Below the pieces are notes generated by a model that had not been told where the DNA came from, searched no databases, and saw only the letters and a program-made list of their open reading frames with translations. Below, one piece after another: positions 61,725-64,000 of a stretch of DNA of 64,000 nt. A program made the translations under genes and the position numbers. The first letter of the stretch is position 1, and every line of letters begins with the position of its first letter. Source of the stretch: Nocardia brasiliensis (GTDB lineage Bacteria; Actinomycetota; Actinomycetes; Mycobacteriales; Mycobacteriaceae); contig NZ_CP046171.1 in the NCBI RefSeq assembly GCF_011801125.1, positions 6,200,001 to 6,264,000 of the forward strand. The letters run 5' to 3'.

Positions 61725-63259
61725 CCGCGCACACGGTGACCTCGATCCTCGACGAGCACGCCGCGCAGCGCCCCGAGACGATCGCGATCACCTGCGCCGG
61801 AAGAGAACTCGACTACGCGCGGCTGCGCGCCGACAGCATTCGACTCGCCCGCGCGCTCGACGCCGCCGGGATCGCCGCGGCTGACCGCGTGGCCTATCTC
61901 GGCAAGGAGTCCGTCGACTACTACACGCTGTTGTTCGCGTGTGCGCGGCTGCGTGCGGTGCTGGTCCCGATCAATTTCCGGTTGACCACGCCGGAGGTCG
62001 AGCACATCATCGCCGATTCGGGCAGCACCGTCGTGCTGGTCGACGCCGACTGCGCGGAGATCGCGCGGGCGGCCGCGCCGCACGCCCGCGTCGTCGCCCT
62101 GGACGGTGCCGAGTTCGCGAGCTGGCTGGCCGGTCCCGCCGACGTCGCACCCGGTGTCCGGGTCGGCGGGCGCGATGACGCCGTGATCCAGCTCTACACC
62201 AGCGGCACCACCGGCCTGCCCAAAGGCGTTGTGCTGGCCCAACGCAGCTTCTTCGCCATCGCCGACGCGCTCGCCCGCGCGGGGCTGGACTGGATCGACT
62301 TCCGCGCGGGCGACCGCAGCCTCATCGGCATACCCGGCTTTCATGTCGGCGGCATCTGGTGGGCCATGCAGGGTTTCGCGGCGGGCATCACCAATGTCGC
62401 GATGCCGCGGTTCGACAGCGGCACCGCGGTGGCACTGATCGCGGACACCGGGATCACCACCATGTGCGTCGTTCCATCGATGTTGCGGCTGATCGTCACC
62501 GAGTCGGCGGTCACCGAGGCGGCCGTCCGTTCGGTGCGCAAGGTCGTCTATGGCGGCTCGCCGATCTCGGAGACCCTGCTGCGCGAGGCACTCGAGCTCT
62601 TCGACGCCGAGTTCGCGCAGATCTACGGCCTGACCGAAACCGGGAACACCGCGATCTGCCTGCCACCGCAGGATCATGTGGTGGGCAATCCCCGGCTGGC
62701 CGCCGCGGGGCGGCCGTATCCCGGTGTGGCCGTTCGGGTCATCGACGAATCCGGCGCCGAACTACCGCCGGGTGCGGTGGGCGAGATCTGCCTGCGCTCC
62801 CCCGCCGCCATGCTCGGCTACTGGAACCTGCCCGCCGCCACCGGCGAAACGCTGGTCGACGGGTGGATCCACACCGGCGATGCCGGATACGTCGACGCGG
62901 ACGGCTATCTGTACCTCCGCGATCGGTTGAAGGACATGATCATCGTGGGCGGCGAGAACATCTATCCGGCCGAGATCGAGAAGGTGCTCACCCGGCACCC
63001 GGCCGTGGCGGACGCGGCGGTGATCGGCGTCCCGGACGAGGTGTTCGGTGAATCGGTGCACGCCTTCGTCGTGTGCAGGCCCGAAGCACAGGTGCGGGTG
63101 CGCGAATTGATGACGTTCTGCCGGGAACACCTGGCGTTGTTCAAGGTTCCGGCACGCTTCGAGCTGGTCGCCACGGTGCCGCGCAATCCGAGCGGCAAGA
63201 TCCTGCGCAGGCAGCTGCGCGAGAGGTTCTGGGCCGAGCGGGAAAGACAGGTGAACTGA
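61721..63259 (+). CDS. Fatty acyl-AMP ligase, FadD10/ScoC type
   Basis: 512 residues; start overlaps the previous stop (ATGA). Motifs: IQLYTSGTTGLPKGVVLAQ, QIYGLTETGNTAICLPP, WIHTGDAGYVDADGYLYLRDRLKDMIIVGGENIYPAEIEK and VPRNPSGKILRRQL. Homologues (FadD10, Rv0099) activate a medium-chain fatty acid and load it on the carrier protein encoded next. Length and absence of an inserted FAAL segment fit FadD10, which is not a standard FAAL. It is followed directly by the acyl carrier gene. Confidence 0.92.
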   Translation: MTAHTVTSILDEHAAQRPETIAITCAGRELDYARLRADSIRLARALDAAGIAAADRVAYLGKESVDYYTLLFACARLRAVLVPINFRLTTPEVEHIIADSGSTVVLVDADCAEIARAAAPHARVVALDGAEFASWLAGPADVAPGVRVGGRDDAVIQLYTSGTTGLPKGVVLAQRSFFAIADALARAGLDWIDFRAGDRSLIGIPGFHVGGIWWAMQGFAAGITNVAMPRFDSGTAVALIADTGITTMCVVPSMLRLIVTESAVTEAAVRSVRKVVYGGSPISETLLREALELFDAEFAQIYGLTETGNTAICLPPQDHVVGNPRLAAAGRPYPGVAVRVIDESGAELPPGAVGEICLRSPAAMLGYWNLPAATGETLVDGWIHTGDAGYVDADGYLYLRDRLKDMIIVGGENIYPAEIEKVLTRHPAVADAAVIGVPDEVFGESVHAFVVCRPEAQVRVRELMTFCREHLALFKVPARFELVATVPRNPSGKILRRQLRERFWAERERQVN

Positions 63260-63495
63260 TGCAACCGCTGACCTATGCCGCGGTGCGGGCGGACATCGCA
63301 GAGGCGCTGTACCTGGAGCCGGCCGAGCTGACCGATACCGAGGATCTGTTCGCCGCGGGCTTGGACTCGGTGCGGTTGATGGGGCTCATCGAACGCTGGA
63401 AGAAGCGCGGCGCCACACCGGTGTTCGTCGAACTGGCGGAGCAGCCCACCCTCGCCGCGTGGTGGCCGCTGCTCGCGCCCCCATCGGCGCGGTGA
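63259..63495 (+). CDS. Acyl carrier protein (ScoB/Rv0100-like)
   Basis: 78 residues; ATG overlaps the ligase stop (TGATG). LFAAGLDSVRLMGLIERWKKRG is the carrier helix with the Ser that takes phosphopantetheine (Ser about 37 in GLDSV). The protein is short and resembles stand-alone carrier proteins in isonitrile lipopeptide clusters. It holds the acyl chain on which the thioesterase-fold enzyme and the oxidase act. Confidence 0.93.
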   Translation: MQPLTYAAVRADIAEALYLEPAELTDTEDLFAAGLDSVRLMGLIERWKKRGATPVFVELAEQPTLAAWWPLLAPPSAR

Positions 63496-64000
63496 GTGCC
63501 GCGGACGGAAGGCCTCTGACCGCCGCGCAGCTCGGCGTCTGGCTCGGCCAGCAGCTCGACCCGGCGTCGGCGGCCTTCAACATCGCCGAGTACGTGGACA
63601 TTTCCGGCCCGCTCGACGTGGACGCGCTGGTCGCCGCCATTCACGCGACGGTCGAGGAAGCCGAGGTGCTGCACACGCGGTTCGCGGCCGAGGGGCCGAG
63701 CCAGTTCAGGCGCACCCCGGACTGGGCGATCCAGGTGGTCGATGTCTCCGCCGCGCCCGACCCTTCGGCCGCCGCGCGCGCCATGATGGACCGGGACGTG
63801 GCCCGGCCGCTCGACCTCACCGGCGAGGGATTGTTCGCGCACATCGTCTTTCGGCTCGGCGCGCACCGCACGCTCTGGTATCACCGCGTGCACCACATTC
63901 TGCTGGACGGCTACGGCATGGCTTTGATCGCACGCCGGGTCGCGGAGCTGTACACCGCGCGTGTCACCGGATCCGACTCACCCCCTTATGCTTTCGGGTC
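63492..64000 (+). CDS. Nonribosomal peptide synthetase, N-terminal condensation domain (partial)
   Basis: The first 169 codons lie in the window; GTG overlaps the carrier stop (GTGA). LTAAQLGVWLGQQLDPASAAFNIAEYVDISGPLDVDALVAAI is the C1-C2 start of a condensation domain and HRVHHILLDGYGMALIARRVAELY is its core motif HHxxxDG. The rest, expected to include adenylation, carrier and reductive-release domains as in ScoA/Nrp (Rv0101), lies beyond the right edge. Confidence 0.92.
   Translation, partial: MSAADGRPLTAAQLGVWLGQQLDPASAAFNIAEYVDISGPLDVDALVAAIHATVEEAEVLHTRFAAEGPSQFRRTPDWAIQVVDVSAAPDPSAAARAMMDRDVARPLDLTGEGLFAHIVFRLGAHRTLWYHRVHHILLDGYGMALIARRVAELYTARVTGSDSPPYAFG

Overview
The window is GC-rich (roughly two thirds G+C) actinobacterial chromosome. 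Gene content points to a mycolic-acid actinomycete, most likely Nocardia or a close relative: a prfB / small MscS / ftsE / ftsX block like that of mycobacteria, hisN, an acyl-CoA dehydrogenase pair resembling mycobacterial FadE24/FadE23, many acyl-CoA ligases, a tmRNA tag ending YALAA, and the start of an isonitrile-lipopeptide gene cluster of the Rv0097-Rv0101 type. No tRNA, rRNA or CRISPR array was seen.

Layout. 1-10 kb: a cut-off pyruvate-oxidase-like ThDP enzyme, a PIG-L deacetylase, a prolyl oligopeptidase, TerD, an RraA-like aldolase, TetR, and a LysR / cysteine dioxygenase / aminotransferase unit. 9.8-12.5 kb: an esterase remnant, a Fic toxin with a tiny overlapping partner that carries the Fic-inhibition motif, tmRNA and smpB. 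12.5-19.9 kb: a Tat-exported phosphoesterase, alkaline phosphatase, RecQ, a secreted beta-propeller protein, a GNAT and HisN. 20-21.2 kb: gene remnants flanking a Doc/RHH toxin-antitoxin pair. 21.2-29 kb: prfB, mscS, a small membrane gene, then an insertion (TetR / carotenoid oxygenase, small ORF, IS481 element with 6-bp target duplication), then ftsE-ftsX. smpB, which follows ftsX in mycobacteria, lies about 15 kb away in the opposite orientation, so this block has been rearranged.

29-46 kb: a MerR-controlled hydrolase with a textbook 19-bp-spacer promoter, a GT39-type membrane glycosyltransferase, the FadE pair behind two tandem palindromes, a 38-residue membrane protein, a secreted protein, an ArsR-like regulator convergent with an unannotated 39-residue cysteine-rich (metallothionein-like) peptide, two paralogous acyl-CoA ligases, a histidine-rich membrane protein with a PepSY transporter, and a galactokinase / sodium symporter operon.

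46.5-64 kb: an overlapping three-gene operon of pyruvoyl arginine decarboxylase, GNAT-like protein and membrane diguanylate cyclase; a TetR-controlled catabolic operon (flavin monooxygenase, esterase, alcohol dehydrogenase, acyl-CoA ligase, Cys-nucleophile hydrolase); a DoxX-like protein carrying eleven tandem 11-residue amphipathic repeats next to a STAS protein; and five translationally coupled genes for isonitrile lipopeptide synthesis (Fe/2-oxoglutarate oxidase, FcoT-type thioesterase, FadD10-type ligase, carrier protein, NRPS) that run off the right edge.

Starts were chosen from ribosome-binding sites, signal peptides and overlaps visible in the sequence. Functions rest on motifs and remembered family features, not on database searches.
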